64,000 nucleotides of DNA from Citrus sinensis (lineage: Eukaryota > Streptophyta > Magnoliopsida > Sapindales > Rutaceae): positions 24,683,501 to 24,747,500 of the forward strand of contig NC_068559.1 in assembly GCF_022201045.2 (NCBI RefSeq). The letters are read 5' to 3'. Numbering within the stretch: the first letter of the stretch is position 1; every line of letters starts with the position of its first letter. A program made the translations under genes and the position numbers. Below the pieces are notes generated by a model, which saw only the letters and a list, made by a program, of their open reading frames with translations, ran no database searches and had not been told where the DNA came from. Shown here piece by piece: positions 48,824-61,945 of this stretch.

Positions 48824-51800
48824 TTAAGCATATGCAGATCCCTTCATAGATGTATTTCTGGAGATCTCTTGAAGGAAGTTCCCTAGCAGTCTTTGATCCA
48901 AAATCATGCTAGGCACCTGCAGGACAAAGATACGAGTTCAAGCTCAGTACACTCTAACACACACAACACAAAGGAGGGGTTGGAGAGAGAGGTAATGAAC
49001 CTTTTCACCAAAGAAAATTTTTGTATTATCAGCTATGGCCTCAATAAACTTCAGTTCAAGATATTCAGGAGTAAGCATCAGCTTGTTTGCCTCTGCTTCT
49101 TTCAGTACGCTGCAAATAACAGACAGTGGGACAGAAGAACACTATAAATCTTTTCCATCATCTCATTCTATTTATTAATCCTATAAAAGGAAAATGATCA
49201 TCTTACCGGTAGAAATCAGCATCTGCCAGGCCCCTTTGACGAGCCAAGTACATTTGATTGTCAATTTCCTCCTGCTTCCGAGCACTGTCCTTCTCCATCA
49301 ACTTCTGTTCCATAAGGATCTTGCTAACATTGGCATTCTTCTCAGCTTCACTGATAGCCATCTTTTTGCTTGTCTCTGCCTCTTTCTCAGCTACTTTCTG
49401 TTTCTCAATAGCAATTAACACCTTGATGGTAACAGGGCAAACAATACATCAGTGCATATTATCTTTTATCAAAGGCTGATCATATTACAGTAACCATTCG
49501 TGTCTCTCTCTGTGTGCTTGTGTGTGTGTTTTAGTACAGGCACAAATGCAACCTTCTACGTTTTTGCAATGAAATGTTAAACATTCTTAGCACAAGAAGA
49601 CCCATTGCTTTGGGGAAGACCATGTTCACCAATAAAATCATACAACACTTTTCCCACCCACCTCCCCCATAATACCTCCTTTGCCAGAACAATAGTGCAT
49701 ATCAATAATGACACAGAAGCCCTAGCCCAGCATAGGACAAGTTTGCAAACATAACAGAGAATCAAAGTAGTATCTGCGAGAACCCTGGCTTGGTCATGTA
49801 CAATTTACTAAACTCAAGAATTCTTCTTCTCCAATAACGGTTTACAATAAAAAATCACCAAATAAAGAAAAAAAATCAATTTTAATTTACCCTAGTACGT
49901 TCCTCTTCCATTTGTTCAAAATTTCTTCTGATTCTATCTGGAATAGTAGGCTTTGTAACACGCACACTGATAATTTCAATGCCTGGAGCATAACGCGTGC
50001 AGTCAACCTGAAGAGCATCCTTCATCTTTTCGTCAATCTGAAAGTTAAATTGATGATTGTTAACATGCATTATAATTTTGATAACAAACTAATAAATTGA
50101 TTACTGTCTGTTATAGAGTGAGCACTTACAAGAATCTTTCACATTTTCATCAATTTGAAAGAATCAACTCTATTTTTGTCATATGCATTAAAATTTCATT
50201 TGACAACAAGCACACCTTGATTGATTTGTGTGTGAGTGTTTGTAAAGCTTGGGTATGTTACTGCAGTGACAGAGAATGGTATCAGTGAGATATTAATGAT
50301 CTCCACAGCTCCACACACCTAAAATATAGCTGCATCTATTCCACCGACAACACTAGAAAATAGGTATAACATAGTTTGAACCCCATAATCCCTCAGATCA
50401 CACATATAGGAAAACCAATGATGCTATTATTAGCACTGAGGAATTGCATGAAAAATACAGGTCAATGTTATTAGACAGCAAACTGTTATCTGCAAACTTA
50501 TGTTCAGATTTGTTGTTACCTGATCAAACACATCAATATAGACTTGTTGCAGACTATGAGAACTACAGAACTGATTGATCTCATGATGAATCTTGTCATA
50601 TATCCATGTCTTGTCATATTGCACGCCATAGTCGCGCAGAGTCTCGTACACATATTCCTTACGAAGCCGGTTAACAACCTGTGGAAAGAGCATACAAATC
50701 AACACATACATACGGTGAACGTCAATCTTAGATTTTCATTATTGTTAACAAGAAGTATCTTGAACCTTACCTCTATCTTCTCAAAGTTGATCATTACACC
50801 CCCTTTGGTCCCACATGGAATGTCAGTAACCTGCAGTTTTTGACAGAGGAAGGGATCAAGCAACTACACGAGATCACCAATTTCATAAATTGGAACAAAT
50901 TTAACCTGATCTGTCTGAAGGGTCACTTGAACAGGCTCGTAGTGTGTTATCAAAGGCAACTTCAGATGGAAGCCTGCAAGTTAAGAATGAGTAGGTGCAG
51001 CAATCAAGAGGTTATACGTAAGCAACTATGTTATGCGAACCACAAAGGAAAAGACTACTGTAATCAGACCTGGGTGTGTAATTGTCTCTAGAAGGGCACC
51101 TCCTCTCCAATATACTCCAACGTGGCCTTCTGGAATTTGGTGCAAAATGGCCAGGCTACTTTTGATGGATGACGATGATGGGATCAATATCTGGAATATT
51201 TAAAATTAGATACAGTGCATCATAAGTGAATTATTATATAAACAGACTTGTCAGAATCTGGCACACTTAGAAAACATCAAGGATACATAATCAAATGAAA
51301 AAGGTAATTGGAAAAAAATATAGCACAATTCAACTTTTTTCTCTGATGTCATAGAAATGGAAGTACAATTAATTATGTAATTCCAAATGTTTGCTTGGCC
51401 TCATGACATTAAAGCCTCTGCATCACCAAGCAAAAAAATAATTAAGCAAATAACAAATTATTGAAATCTTAAGCAAAAGAGAAACATATTAAAAACACCA
51501 CCCATGATAATACATTGATGAACTGTTCATTTTAGAACAGCATTGAACTTAACAACAAGCCAATCGAAATCATTCTTCATTTCACTGATTCACCCCAAGG
51601 AAAGCCCTTTACTCAGGTGGGATCACAACACTTAATATTTGCAAAGCTACAAGATTGAATTCAAACGATTAAAACAGAAGATGTTAAGTCAATATTAAAA
51701 CCTAAAACGGACTAAATGAGAAAAAAATTGCGACCATAAAATCAAATATAATTGGCCAAAAATGGTCAACGAAGTGAAAAAAAAAAGAAAAAAAGAAAGA

Positions 51801-52033
51801 AAAAGCTCCGTGCTGCCAAACAGAATATAATATCATACACATTAACTGATATACCAGATTCAAAGTGACTAAATATGCGTGAAAGCACGAAGTAGGAATA
51901 GGAGAGAATTTACCAGTGAGACAATAGCGATGAAAGTGAGGAACACGGCGAGTATAGCAGACGAATCGCCAGGCTGAGGCTGAGGCCGAGGCTGTGCCTG
52001 TGTAGCGCCTACTCCTTGTTGCTGTGGATCCAT
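48824..52033 (-). CDS. Erlin-like protein (SPFH/band 7 family)
   Basis: Erlins are endoplasmic-reticulum SPFH proteins. In animals they form large rings that guide ER-associated degradation, and the plant member is little studied. Coding exons: 52033-51914, 51190-51070, 50973-50906, 50830-50771, 50678-50520, 50037-49891, 49421-49207, 49109-49001, 48916-48824, giving 363 aa (Arabidopsis erlin-like is about 356). A Gln/Pro-rich start ([12 protein letters not shown]...PRPQPQPGD) leads to a hydrophobic anchor ([14 protein letters not shown], about 27-40). The SPFH domain follows ([53 protein letters not shown]). Then come [20 protein letters not shown], the charged coiled coil [20 protein letters not shown] and the oligomerisation end [20 protein letters not shown]. 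Its start faces the VTE7-like gene across 509 bp. Confidence 0.93.
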
Positions 52034-52542
52034 GGCGGGGTTTCAACTGTTGCCAAAATGTGCGCGAGAGAATTTGCTGGTTACTTAGTAAAGAAGTGAT
52101 GTGAATCTGTTTGTTATTTAGTAAATGTAATTTTTTTGGTTAGCAGGGAGAATCTGATTGGTCATATTGAATATTAGCCGTTAGATTGACACGATGAGAT
52201 TTTAGGGGTCCCAGTGGGCCCAGTTATTTGACTGATTCCTTTTTTTTCGCCGTCGGTTCTTCGCTGGTCAAACTGCCTAAAGGTAGGCATTCGGGACCCT
52301 AACTTTCTTGCTCTTCGAAGACGTGTTGATGGAAATAGCAGTGCAATTATGAAGTTGTACTATTTGAGAAACAAACTTCACCGTCATTTTCTTTTGTGTT
52401 ACTTGTCACATGTATTATGATAGCATTATTGCCATACAAGTCTATATGTTTTTTTGTTTTTGAAAAAAAGGAGGTGGAGGTCTCTCTTCTTCATCAGAGA
52501 CAGAGCACTGGGCGATGCTATTGCGAGCGGCAGGCGACGAAG
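52034..52542. promoter_or_regulatory. Shared divergent promoter region, erlin-like (-) and VTE7-like (+)
   Basis: The two start codons are 509 bp apart on opposite strands, so both promoters must lie in or near this stretch. No specific element is claimed. Confidence 0.5.
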
Positions 52543-54944
52543 ATGCTCACCCACCTCACATTCAGCCCTGCACCATTTGCCTCGACATGCAGAAACAAAA
52601 CGCAGTTCAAGGTCTTCGCCGAGAAATTTCCTTCGTTTCTACCAAAAGAAGTAGAGAATATCAAAGACCCGTTCGCTCGTAAACTGGCCGCCAGAATTGA
52701 GAGGCTTCCTGTTCACGTAATTCTCAATTTTTGTATTATATGTTAATTAACGTCTGTCTTTGACTTGTTTTTATCGCATTCCGCTCGTTGTTTGGATAAA
52801 CTTTGCATTTAGCGCTCTGTTTGGCCGCTCAGAAATTTTTTGAAAATGAAAAGCAAAAACGGAATTAATTGTTGTATTGAATATCTTGCACTCTTGAACT
52901 TCTATATATCTGTAATTTGGAGTGAGTTAATCACAGTGATACGAAGCTCGTTTAGGCTTTTGATTCTTGCTCATTATCTTGCAATAGAAAGTACTAATCA
53001 GTTCAATTGATAAATGAAAAACGATTGGTGCTATATATATTCAGGCTGGCAACTTTTTCAAGACTTTATTATTAGATGATAAAAATTGCTAGCAAGACCT
53101 GAACTTACTTGCAATAGCTTTGTTCCAAATATCGCTTAATTCTAGAAAAGTGGTTTCCTATCATAAGGTTGGACCTATGCTAAAAATTGCCAAATAAAAG
53201 TTCAGGAACGTAAGATCTCCAGCTATTAAGAAATATTTACTGTACTCAAGGTCCTACCATAGTGTAACTACTTTTGTAAAAGGTTTATTGAAGAAAGAGA
53301 TTGTTTCTCAACCTTGTTATGGATCTTACTGTGTACTAGATGTTATAGATATTACTAGTTTTTGCGCAAATACTTATAGCCTGTCTAATTTCAATATCTC
53401 TGAAGTCATTAAGTTATAATTTATTCATCCAAACATTGTGTGTTGAACTGCACTGATGTGGTGAATTATAGTTTAATGCGAAGATGAAGAAACTCTACCT
53501 TTCAATTTCATTGGGTTGGCTTATAAATCTTTTTTCATTATGACCTTAATATACCTATTTTCCAAGAAATATGAGCTATGAATGTGTCCTACTCACTCCC
53601 AGATTGTTGTCAATGCAGGTCAACTTCTCAGAAAGCTGTATCATGAGTAGTGTTGTGAAGCCATTAAAGCCGAGCAAGACCAGCCCTGTGGTTCTCCTTC
53701 ATGGCTTTGACAGGTCCTGCATAAACAAGATGCATTGTTGTTTTCAAAAAATTTCCAAATAGTATGTTTGTGGAGTTCACAATATCTTATTATCCAGCTC
53801 CTGTTTAGAATGGAGATGCACCTATCCGTTGCTCGAGGAGGCCGGTCTGGAGACTTGGGCTGTTGATATTCTTGGCTGGGGTTTCTCTGATTTAGGTTTG
53901 TCTTAGCTATGGGAAAGTTATGTCAGTCATAGAAATTGTTCCACATCTACTTTATTAATGATGCCTTGAACTATTCTTTTGTACTGGTGCTTTTCAGAAA
54001 GACTTCCACCATGTAATGTGACATCCAAGCGTGAGCACTTCTATCAGGTAATTCTTTTCTCTTAGGACGGTCTTCTCTCCTTTGCTACTGTACCGTATGA
54101 AGGAAATTCTTGTACCAACATTCGTCAAGTATTGGAAGTTTCATGTGTGACACAGAGCAGATTTTTTATGGGGCTTTATTTACTCTTGAATTTTATGTAT
54201 TTAATCAGCTGTTTGTTGATCTGTCACATACTGTTGATTTTACTTACCAGCGCCTCCATTGGCATACTTAAAGAGTCAATCTACCAAGTTTTGAGGTTTT
54301 TTAGTAATAAGCACGTACCCACATGAAAAGGCTAACCTAAGTTTTATTAACTATAACTTGCTGCCTCTCATTGTGCTTGAGACAACAATTGCTGCCTCTC
54401 ATTATGCTTGAGACAAAAAAATATATCTGTTTCATGTTGGCATAGCTTTGGAAGACCTACATCAAAAGGCCCATGATACTGGTTGGTCCAAGCCTTGGTG
54501 CTGCTGTTGCAGTTGACTTTGCAGTCAACCATCCTGAAGCTGTAAGTAGTTTATGATAACTGAGGTTAGCGAAAGGCATGATATATCTAAATCATCTGCA
54601 GAGAAGTTGCTATTTTTATATTGATTAAAGTTCTTTTATATTTGTGCCTTTGATGTTTCGTGAAATTTATAACTCTTATCTAATCTTTTAGGTGGAAAAT
54701 CTGGTTTTCATTGATGCAAGTGTATATGCAGAAGGAACTGGAAACTCAGCAAAGTTACCAAGTATAATAGCCTATGCTGGGGTAAATCTTCTGCTTGACG
54801 CATAAAAGCCTTGAAATCCAGCCTCTTGTTGTTGTCTGCATAAATTTATCTTCACTATCCAATTCCAAATAGGGTTGTGTCTTCCGTTTGGTATAGTCGG
54901 TTGCCTCTATATTTGTTTAGTGGTTAGGGTGTCCATGATGATTA

Positions 54945-54975
<31 letters not shown>

Positions 54976-57035
54976 CATATGGTTTCTGCGGCACATCACC
55001 TAACAATATTAGATCAATTTTTTCTCAAATGTTGTCACTCCCACATTTATTTCTGTAAGAATGCATTCCACTCCAAAGAAGTCATATTGATAGTAGTTGC
55101 TGAATCAAGCTGCTTTCATGCATGGAATATATTGTATACAACTTTCCACACACACACACACAGAGCAAGCCACAGCATACCAGTAACAACTGCTGTTAGG
55201 TTCGCATGTATTATCTTTAAACTAAAAGCCTTTTCTTTTATCCCCTTCCTTGGTTAATGGTTACTTATACATGTTGCAATAACCATTGAGCACAACTTTT
55301 GAGTCAGGTATATTTATTGAGAAGCATTCCAGTACGCCTATATGCAAGCATTTTGGCATTGAACCATACATCCTTCAGTACCATCATAGATTGGACTAAT
55401 GTAAGTGTTTCTCTGTTCAAATAAGCTAATCACAGTACTCCAGCGTCAATTATTTTATTCACCAGAATGTTTTCGGACTTTTACACTGGTGAAGTTTGCT
55501 CTTATGACACCTTTATTCTTCCAATCTTTCCAGATAGGCCGCTTACATTGTCTATATCCTTGGTGGGAGGATGCAACCGTAAGTTTTATGGTTAGTGGCG
55601 GTTATAATGTCAGTACTCAAATAGAACAGGTTTGTACCAATGCCTTTTTCATTTAAGACAACAAGCTTTAGACGTCCTTCATCTTGCATAGTTGCATATG
55701 TAAAAGATTAACAGTAGTTATCTAAAATGACTGGTGAATCGACTAATAGTAGTTGTCTAAAATGAATGGTGAAGCTAATTTGTTTGCAAATGTATATCTA
55801 TGGGGCATAACTGCGTGAAAGATCCTTTTTCTCAGTCAAGTTGAAAGATCCTTCTGGGCAGTTTTAAAGGTAAATATATCAGTCAAGTTGAAAGATCCTT
55901 TGTCTCATCAAGGTGGTTAGTCTTGTGTGTTTTCTTGTGTGGCTATATAAATTTCTCAACGTCCAAAATAATCACAGCTAATTGGATAGTCGTGTAGTGC
56001 TAAGTAGCAGACAGAAATTTCTTGTTTTGGATTTTGCCATCATAGTTATGCAGCTTCTTCTGCTGCTTCTCATCCTCATTTCCAGCTCCAAATTCCAATT
56101 ACAGAAACAATGCCAACGAGTAAATAATAACAGAAAAATTAGCTAATACGAGACTAGAAATAAATTCTTTATTCTGTTTACTGGTCTAACCCCTGCTACA
56201 ATCATCTATTGCTGATTTTCTAGTAGTTTTTCTGCCTCTGGTAACATTGGGGTAGTTGTCCGGTGGATATGCTTGTCTAGCTTCGCACCTTTGAAAGTAA
56301 TAGAAATAATCTTCAACACTGCAATACTATTTATGTGTTCATTTGACAAACATGACTGCGTATTCCAGAAAGAGTTATAAGCTAGTAAAATTTCAGAGCC
56401 AAGTGTACATATTGGGCGAGCCATCACTTCATGCATAAGCTTGCATTTGTATCATGCTGCAAGAAACTACATTATAGTTTCTATCAAGTTTTAAGCAGCA
56501 GTTATTGTGCCGTGTGATTCAGCATTTCTTAGTCAATTTCGAATTTGTAAATACTCAAAAATGTAAGTTCTTTTCATGCAATTTACAAATATGTTCCACA
56601 GGTTAAACAAAAGACGCTTATCATATGGGGTGAGGATGACCAGATTATTAGCAGCAAGCTTGCGGTGGTCAGTATTTACTAAACTTTAAACTTTGTAGAC
56701 ATAAGAGCACTCTAAAAAAATGAGTGCTTTCTATGATTTTCATAAAACTGAAGAGTTTGTTGGTCGTAAAAGTTTCTCATCAATTGACTTATTTGGCCTT
56801 CTATTAATTGACTCTTTCTACCGCATGATGATATCTGCATACAGTGTAATATATTAATTTGCATAGCTATATGATGCAGAGATTGCACTGTGAATTACCA
56901 AATGCAATTATACGCCAAATTCCAGACTGCGGTCACCTTCCTCATGTGGAAAAGCCAGGCGCTGTTGCCAAGTTGATAGTGGAATTTATTCAAGAAAACT
57001 GCATTTCAGAACCTCAGTTAGTTTCTCAGCGTTGA
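52543..57035 (+). CDS. Alpha/beta hydrolase, VTE7-like, plastid-targeted
   Basis: Closest in memory to the Arabidopsis VTE7 group, chloroplast-envelope alpha/beta hydrolases linked to tocopherol synthesis through supply of chlorophyll-derived phytol. Coding exons: 52543-52716, 53619-53713, 53798-53895, 53998-54047, 54446-54541, 54692-54781, 55308-55400, 55534-55629, 56602-56667, 56880-57035, giving 337 aa. The Ser/Thr-rich N-terminus before KVFAEKFPSFLP looks like a transit peptide. The hydrolase core shows the oxyanion motif LLHGFD (residues 84-89), nucleophile S155 in VGPSLGAA, acid D277 in WGEDDQI, and H305 in CGHLPH, a complete triad. LETWAVDILGWGFSDL and IGRLHCLYPWWEDATVSFM are strongly conserved blocks. 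The start is the first ATG of the frame with a plausible transit peptide. The assignment to VTE7 rather than a sister clade is likely, not certain. Confidence 0.85.
55700..55902. repeat. Short local duplications in an intron of the VTE7-like gene
   Basis: agtagtt(a/g)tctaaaatga occurs twice (about 55713 and 55749). cagtcaagttgaaagatcct occurs twice (about 55834 and 55881). These are recent small duplications in intron 8. Confidence 0.7.
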
Positions 57036-58669
57036 AAGTCCATTCCCTATCTCTGCTTCCATTTACTTTAGCTCGTTCAGTGTATGTGTCAAGCAGCAAT
57101 TTCACTCATTCCTCTTCTAGAATTCAATCACTGACTTCTTGTATTAAGGCGGAATTCAGGATACAGTAAAAGTTCATTATGTCATTTATGTTTATTGCAT
57201 GGTTATAGATGGTCATTAAAATCCTTGTAAATCACAGTGGGCTTATTCCTGTTTCCATTAGACAGTTCTACTTATAGCGGAAGCCAAATACACTTCGATC
57301 CAATTTTTTTTCTTACGTTTAGGAATATTAGACTTATTTAGAGGCCTTTGTCATCCTCTCTTGGTAATTGGTATATTTCTTTCCTTGCCCACCCAGGACA
57401 GCAAAGAGGTCTGACAGCATACCTCTTCTAATACCTCAGGAGGTTTTATTAATTAAGCTGTGTTGTTTCTATTTTTTTTTTTTTTTAAACCATTAAACTC
57501 ATACGGTTCCGTTCCCTGGACCTCCATCTCGTTTCCAATTTTCTATTTTTTCTTTCAATGAATTCTGTTGGGTCCTTCCATGAGCATAATTATTTTCAAA
57601 TTCTATAAGCTTTCTATTCATTGTGTCGGTATGCAAGGGACCACAGTCTAATTTGCAGGGAGATCTTAAATTTCTAGGACTGGGGACTTATCAATACGAA
57701 GTAGGTGACTATTTCGTCTTAGAGGTTTTTCACTAGCTCTCTGTCGTCGTGCTTTTCTTCATAATATTGTATACGGATGAGTAGATAACATGTTATTACG
57801 TGGGGATTAAAAAAAAAAAAAAAAAAGTCTCGTGCCCTTGATCAAGAAATGAATTTCAGAAGTCCATAGCATTATAATATTGGGGCCCGGATATTGCATC
57901 TCCAACCGATCAATTTGTCAAACAGGGCCATTTGATTTCATTGATTAATTTGTTGAAGTTGTATCAAATGCCTCCTTGATTAATATATATCGACAATTTT
58001 AGTGCGTGTTAGTGCGTGTTGTCCTAACGGTGGGTTGGTAGTTCACAAGTCTCAATCTGCATTTAGGCATTTAGCTCCATACATTTTTTGTGAGAAACTC
58101 GCCCGTAAGTGTGATGATAACCGATATTGCCGTGCTCAGAAAAAAAAAAAAAACGACCACAAATAACTTAAAAGGTTACTCGCACTGACAATGAACCAGT
58201 TCCCGGCTTTATAAAAGGAAAAAAGTTCATGACCATCATTCAATTAATCAAGGGGAAAATATAATCAAAATAATGATCTGAAACTATGGACAGGGCAACA
58301 TGAGGTTTTACTACTAGGGTGGATGGGTGGGTAACAATTCCATTAAATTTTAAAAAGGAAAGAGGGGAAAAGTAAAAAAAAAGTACTGCCTCTCCCTCAA
58401 TGTACAGAAGGGGAAAATCTAAAGAGTGGAGATCAGGTTCCACCGCAAATAGCTAGTATATCATCACCCAAAAGGCCAAAAGGAATCGAATTCCCCAGCT
58501 TTTCCACATGGTAAGAAACAAAACAAAAAAGCCATAGTGGGGTTCGCCTCTAGATGAACCCCTCCCCTCCTACACCAACCATTATGAAATTACAAGGCTA
58601 CCCATATTGTCGTGGCAAAATCTGGTCCGCACATCAGACCCCGCCTTTACTTTTTCCGAAATGTATCTT
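57036..58669. other. Spacer between convergent VTE7-like and PDCB-like genes
   Basis: 3' UTRs, T and A homopolymers (about 57472-57486, 57808-57825, 58139-58153), and a small tandem (ttagtgcgtg twice near 57999-58020). No gene seen. Confidence 0.5.
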
Positions 58670-60164
58670 TCAGCCCCACACCAGCAGCACTAGGCATGAA
58701 ACCCAGAGAGTCAGAGCAAAAGAGAAGAAAAAGTTAGTGAGTTTAAAGAGAGCCACACTACTAGAGTCATTGATGCCAGTGGTGCCGGTTGGGCCCAGCG
58801 AGCTGCCAGTGCCACCGAATACCGTGGATGTGCCCGGGCTTGTGCCTGTAGGCGTCGTCGTCGTTGGTGTTGTAGTCGGTGTTGTGGTTGGTGTGCCTGC
58901 GCCTGTCCCGGGGCTGTTGTTAAAAGAAGACAAAAACCCAAATAAAACTTTAGTAAAATGAAATAAAAAATAATAGAAATTATTACAGCAAACATTAATC
59001 GGAAACGGCACTGAGTGAGATGCAGGAACAGATGTCAAAGCTAAGATGCGGAAACAATATCTCCGGGGAGAAAGAGGACAAAGTACTAATGAAATGTCGA
59101 CATCAGAACAGCTCAGAGCTGCCAAACATTCTGACTTGCGAACAAATTAATGCAAACAAATCAATCATCCAAATTTTTTTTAAAAAAAAGAAAGAAAGAA
59201 AGAGAGAGAGACGAGTGATAGATCTTACACAAAAGCTAATACAGTGATGCACATGCAAGCAAAACCCAGTTGTGGATCACAATTATTGCAACATGCGGGT
59301 GAAGGAAAGTGAAAGGTTGTACATAACATGAAATCCTAAAGCAAAAGTCTTAATTACTTTACTGATGCTCGCAAGTAAGAAATTTAAAAAGCAAAGATTG
59401 TTGGAAATCGGATTCTTAAGACAGTTGATGATGAAATCTAATCAGTCTGTGGTTCTTCATGACGTATTTTGATCTTGGTAAGGAGATCTAGAGCAGGACA
59501 ACCGAACAGCATCCAAAAATGAAATCAATTCTCATCCCACACACACACACACAAGGAACAACCTGAACTGGGTAGCAAGACAATCAAGAGAACAAAAACA
59601 TAAAAGCATACCTGCCAGTTGATGGGTAAACACAACCGCCGCCGGCATCTGAAAATCACAGAGAGCAAGAGAAGAAACAGGGGGAACCAAAATCAGTATA
59701 TATGCAAACCAGGAATATGAATCAGGTATAAGAGGGTGATTTATGGAAGGGAGTTACTGGAAGGGGGATTGGGACTAGTGGCAGCAGCGCCTGCAAAATC
59801 ACAGCTTCCAGGAGTTTGGCCCTTTCTCTGGAAATAGCTGTTAACGGCATAGTTGCAGTGATCTTGCACCGTGTTGGGGTTCCAACACACACCGTTTTGG
59901 AGGATTGGAGTACAGTCAGCTCCGGCTCCACAAGCATAGTCTATAGCTTTCTGGAGGACTGACTGACTCAACCCTTGTTTGCACAAGCAATAAAGTGCAG
60001 CTGCAAGCAAAGATAGAACAAAATCAAGGTCAGTTCAAATAAAAAGATCTTTTTTTTTTTAACTTTTTAAGACAGAAACCAAGAGACATAACAAGCAATC
60101 AAAGAGGCCTACTTGAATGGCCAGTCATGGCCATGAAAAGCACTAAATAAGCTATAAGAGCCAT
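58670..60164 (-). CDS. X8-domain GPI-anchored protein, PDCB-like
   Basis: PDCB (plasmodesmata callose-binding) proteins bind 1,3-beta-glucan at plasmodesmal necks through an X8 (CBM43) domain. Coding exons: 60164-60113, 60000-59758, 59648-59612, 58913-58670, giving 191 aa. Signal peptide (MALIAYLVLFMAMTGHS), then X8 with its six-Cys pattern: YCLCKQGLSQSVLQKAIDYA, then CGAGADCTPI, GVCWNPNTVQDHCNYAVNSY and GSCDF. A long Thr/Pro/Gly-rich linker with GTSPGTSTV follows. The end is a GPI signal, a Ser-rich cleavage region followed by a hydrophobic tail (SFALTLWVSCLVLLVWG). The usual Trp of the first WC.C motif is Tyr here. An uncharacterised X8 protein outside the PDCB group is the alternative. Confidence 0.9.
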
Positions 60165-60284
60165 GACCGATGCAAGATCGTGAGGCAAAAATGATGGGGA
60201 ATTAAAACTCCTTTTAAGAGAAAGTGGGTAGCAGCTGAAATGAAAGATGATTGAGTTTCTGTGTCTGGGAGAGAGAAAAAGAAA

Positions 60285-60395
60285 AACAGAGAGAGAGAGA
60301 GAGAGAGAGCAAGAAAGGAGAATTCTGGACAGCGGGTGGTGAAGGTGAAAGCGTCTGCATCTGATACACACACACATTATTATATATATATTCTA
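60285..60395 (-). promoter_or_regulatory. Probable core promoter and CT-rich leader of the PDCB-like gene
   Basis: Read on the minus strand, a TATATATATAATAAT run (about 60374-60391) is followed 60-100 bp downstream by a (CT)n tract (60289-60310), a layout common in plant promoters and 5' leaders. It stands 120-230 bp before the ATG. Confidence 0.4.
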
Positions 60396-60507
60396 TATAG
60401 TTTTTTATTTTTTATTTTTTAATGTTTATGTCGAAATGGGGAAAGTGTTTCTGGGAACTCTAAAATGGGTTTGTCATGTAATCGTGACCGTACTCATTAT
60501 TTTTTTT

Positions 60508-60530
60508 GGGGGGGGGGGGGGGGGGGGGGG
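60508..60530. repeat. G23 homopolymer
   Basis: An uninterrupted run of 23 G directly after a run of T, about 345 bp upstream of the PDCB-like start codon. Confidence 0.9.
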
Positions 60531-61545
60531 AATTTCTTTCAAACGGTCATAAACAAACCCAAGTACACGATCAAAACTTAACCCAACTTCGTCCTTCTGG
60601 TTAACCCGGGCTTGAAATTTGCAAGCAAAGGGGTCCCTCCCTGCCGTTTGTGCGGGTCCATCGAAATCTTTTTTCAATGGGGACTGGGGAGTCACACTAT
60701 GAGCTAGCACTCTGGCCGTCCTTTCTTTTCTTTTAAGCTTTAGATTGGAGTACCGCCAGCATCTAATTTTGGTGCATGCATTTATTAGGATCCTTGTTTT
60801 ACAGGTTGGTGGCTTTTTTTTTTTTTTTAATTTAATTATTGGTCATTTTCATTGCTGCAATGTGTTTGCTATCTATCACTACGCTTTGGCTAAACGAATA
60901 ACATGAGTTCAACATTGACAAACTAAAATCATGCCTCATTTGATATGAAAGTGCTGTGACTTTTAAAAATATAAAATCTCTGTATCCCAATAATGAGAAA
61001 CACATTGATAAAATGTCACTGCAATTATTTTATTTAAAATTTACAGTATAAATTTTTGTACCAAATTACAAACAAATATGATGAGATATACTTACAATTT
61101 TCTTCCTTTTTTTTTCATTTTTTTCTCTGTGATGAGCCACGACAGTGGAAGCACATCATTTGACCCAAAAGCATGCAACATTTGACTGCAAAATAGTTGG
61201 CGTAAATGATTTGGTAATCTTCTCTTAGGTTGTCTTCATGCGTGGAGAGAAAATGCTGCTGCTTAAAAATATTATTTAAGTCACCAGAATTTAATGAAAA
61301 AACGACCGTCCTTGAGCTGATGCTTACCTAGACATTACTCTCAGTTTGTCCTAGTGATGCAAGTAGTAATACAGAGAGAGACACAACGAATCAAAAGTAC
61401 ACCTAAATTGATTGAATAATGCTCGTCTTGTTCTTCAGCCTGCAGCTGTATTTTTTACACAAGCACTTTATTTTCTAATTTTAATGCTGTTGCCACTGAA
61501 ATCTGATTTTACCGTTAACTAGGAAACATTGGAGGATCCAACAAA

Positions 61546-61945
61546 TGGGTCTTTGGTTTAATGGGAGAAGTTTTGCACTTATAATGTTGAGTGTAAGGGT
61601 TCGAGCTTTCATAAGAGTATTTCATAAGAGTATTATAGAGGTTAGTTTCAGTTATTCCTCAATTATCAACTAATTGAGTGAAGACAGTTTCTCCCTTACG
61701 AAATGTAAGTGGAGTAAGCACCCCTCGAATATTAGAGAGGGTTTAAAGTATTTGGGCAAGTGATTCAGTGGGTTAATGTATGGCGGTGGTCTCAGTTGTT
61801 TAGTACGATATTTGGGCAAGTGCTTCAGTAGATTAATATATGGCGGTGGTCTCAGTTGTTTAGTACGATTTTAAATATTGTAATTGTAATATCTAATGTA
61901 ATATCAGTATCAATCTGTGTATAACAGAATTAAAAATAAAAAAGA
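61546..61945 (+). mobile_element. tRNA-derived SINE with target-site duplications, 400 bp
   Basis: The 5' end carries a pol III promoter: A box tggtttaatgg (61554-61564) and B box ggttcgagctt (61598-61608), 33 bp apart. The 3' end is A-rich (aaaaataaaaaagaa). The body is flanked by near-identical direct repeats of about 21 bp beginning aaacattggag (61524-61545 and 61946-61966), with one mismatch and one indel, as expected of LINE-mediated target-primed insertion. Inside, a 60-bp unit is tandemly repeated (61750-61809 and 61810-61869). The divergence of the flanking repeats points to an old insertion. Confidence 0.8.

Noticed and set aside
57999-58140. Possible third SINE (ggtgggttggtagttc resembling an A box)
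   Set aside because: No B box, no convincing tail and no flanking repeats.
60474-60710. Minus-strand ORF with a Pro run
   Set aside because: The Pro run is only the G23 homopolymer read as CCC; no other support.
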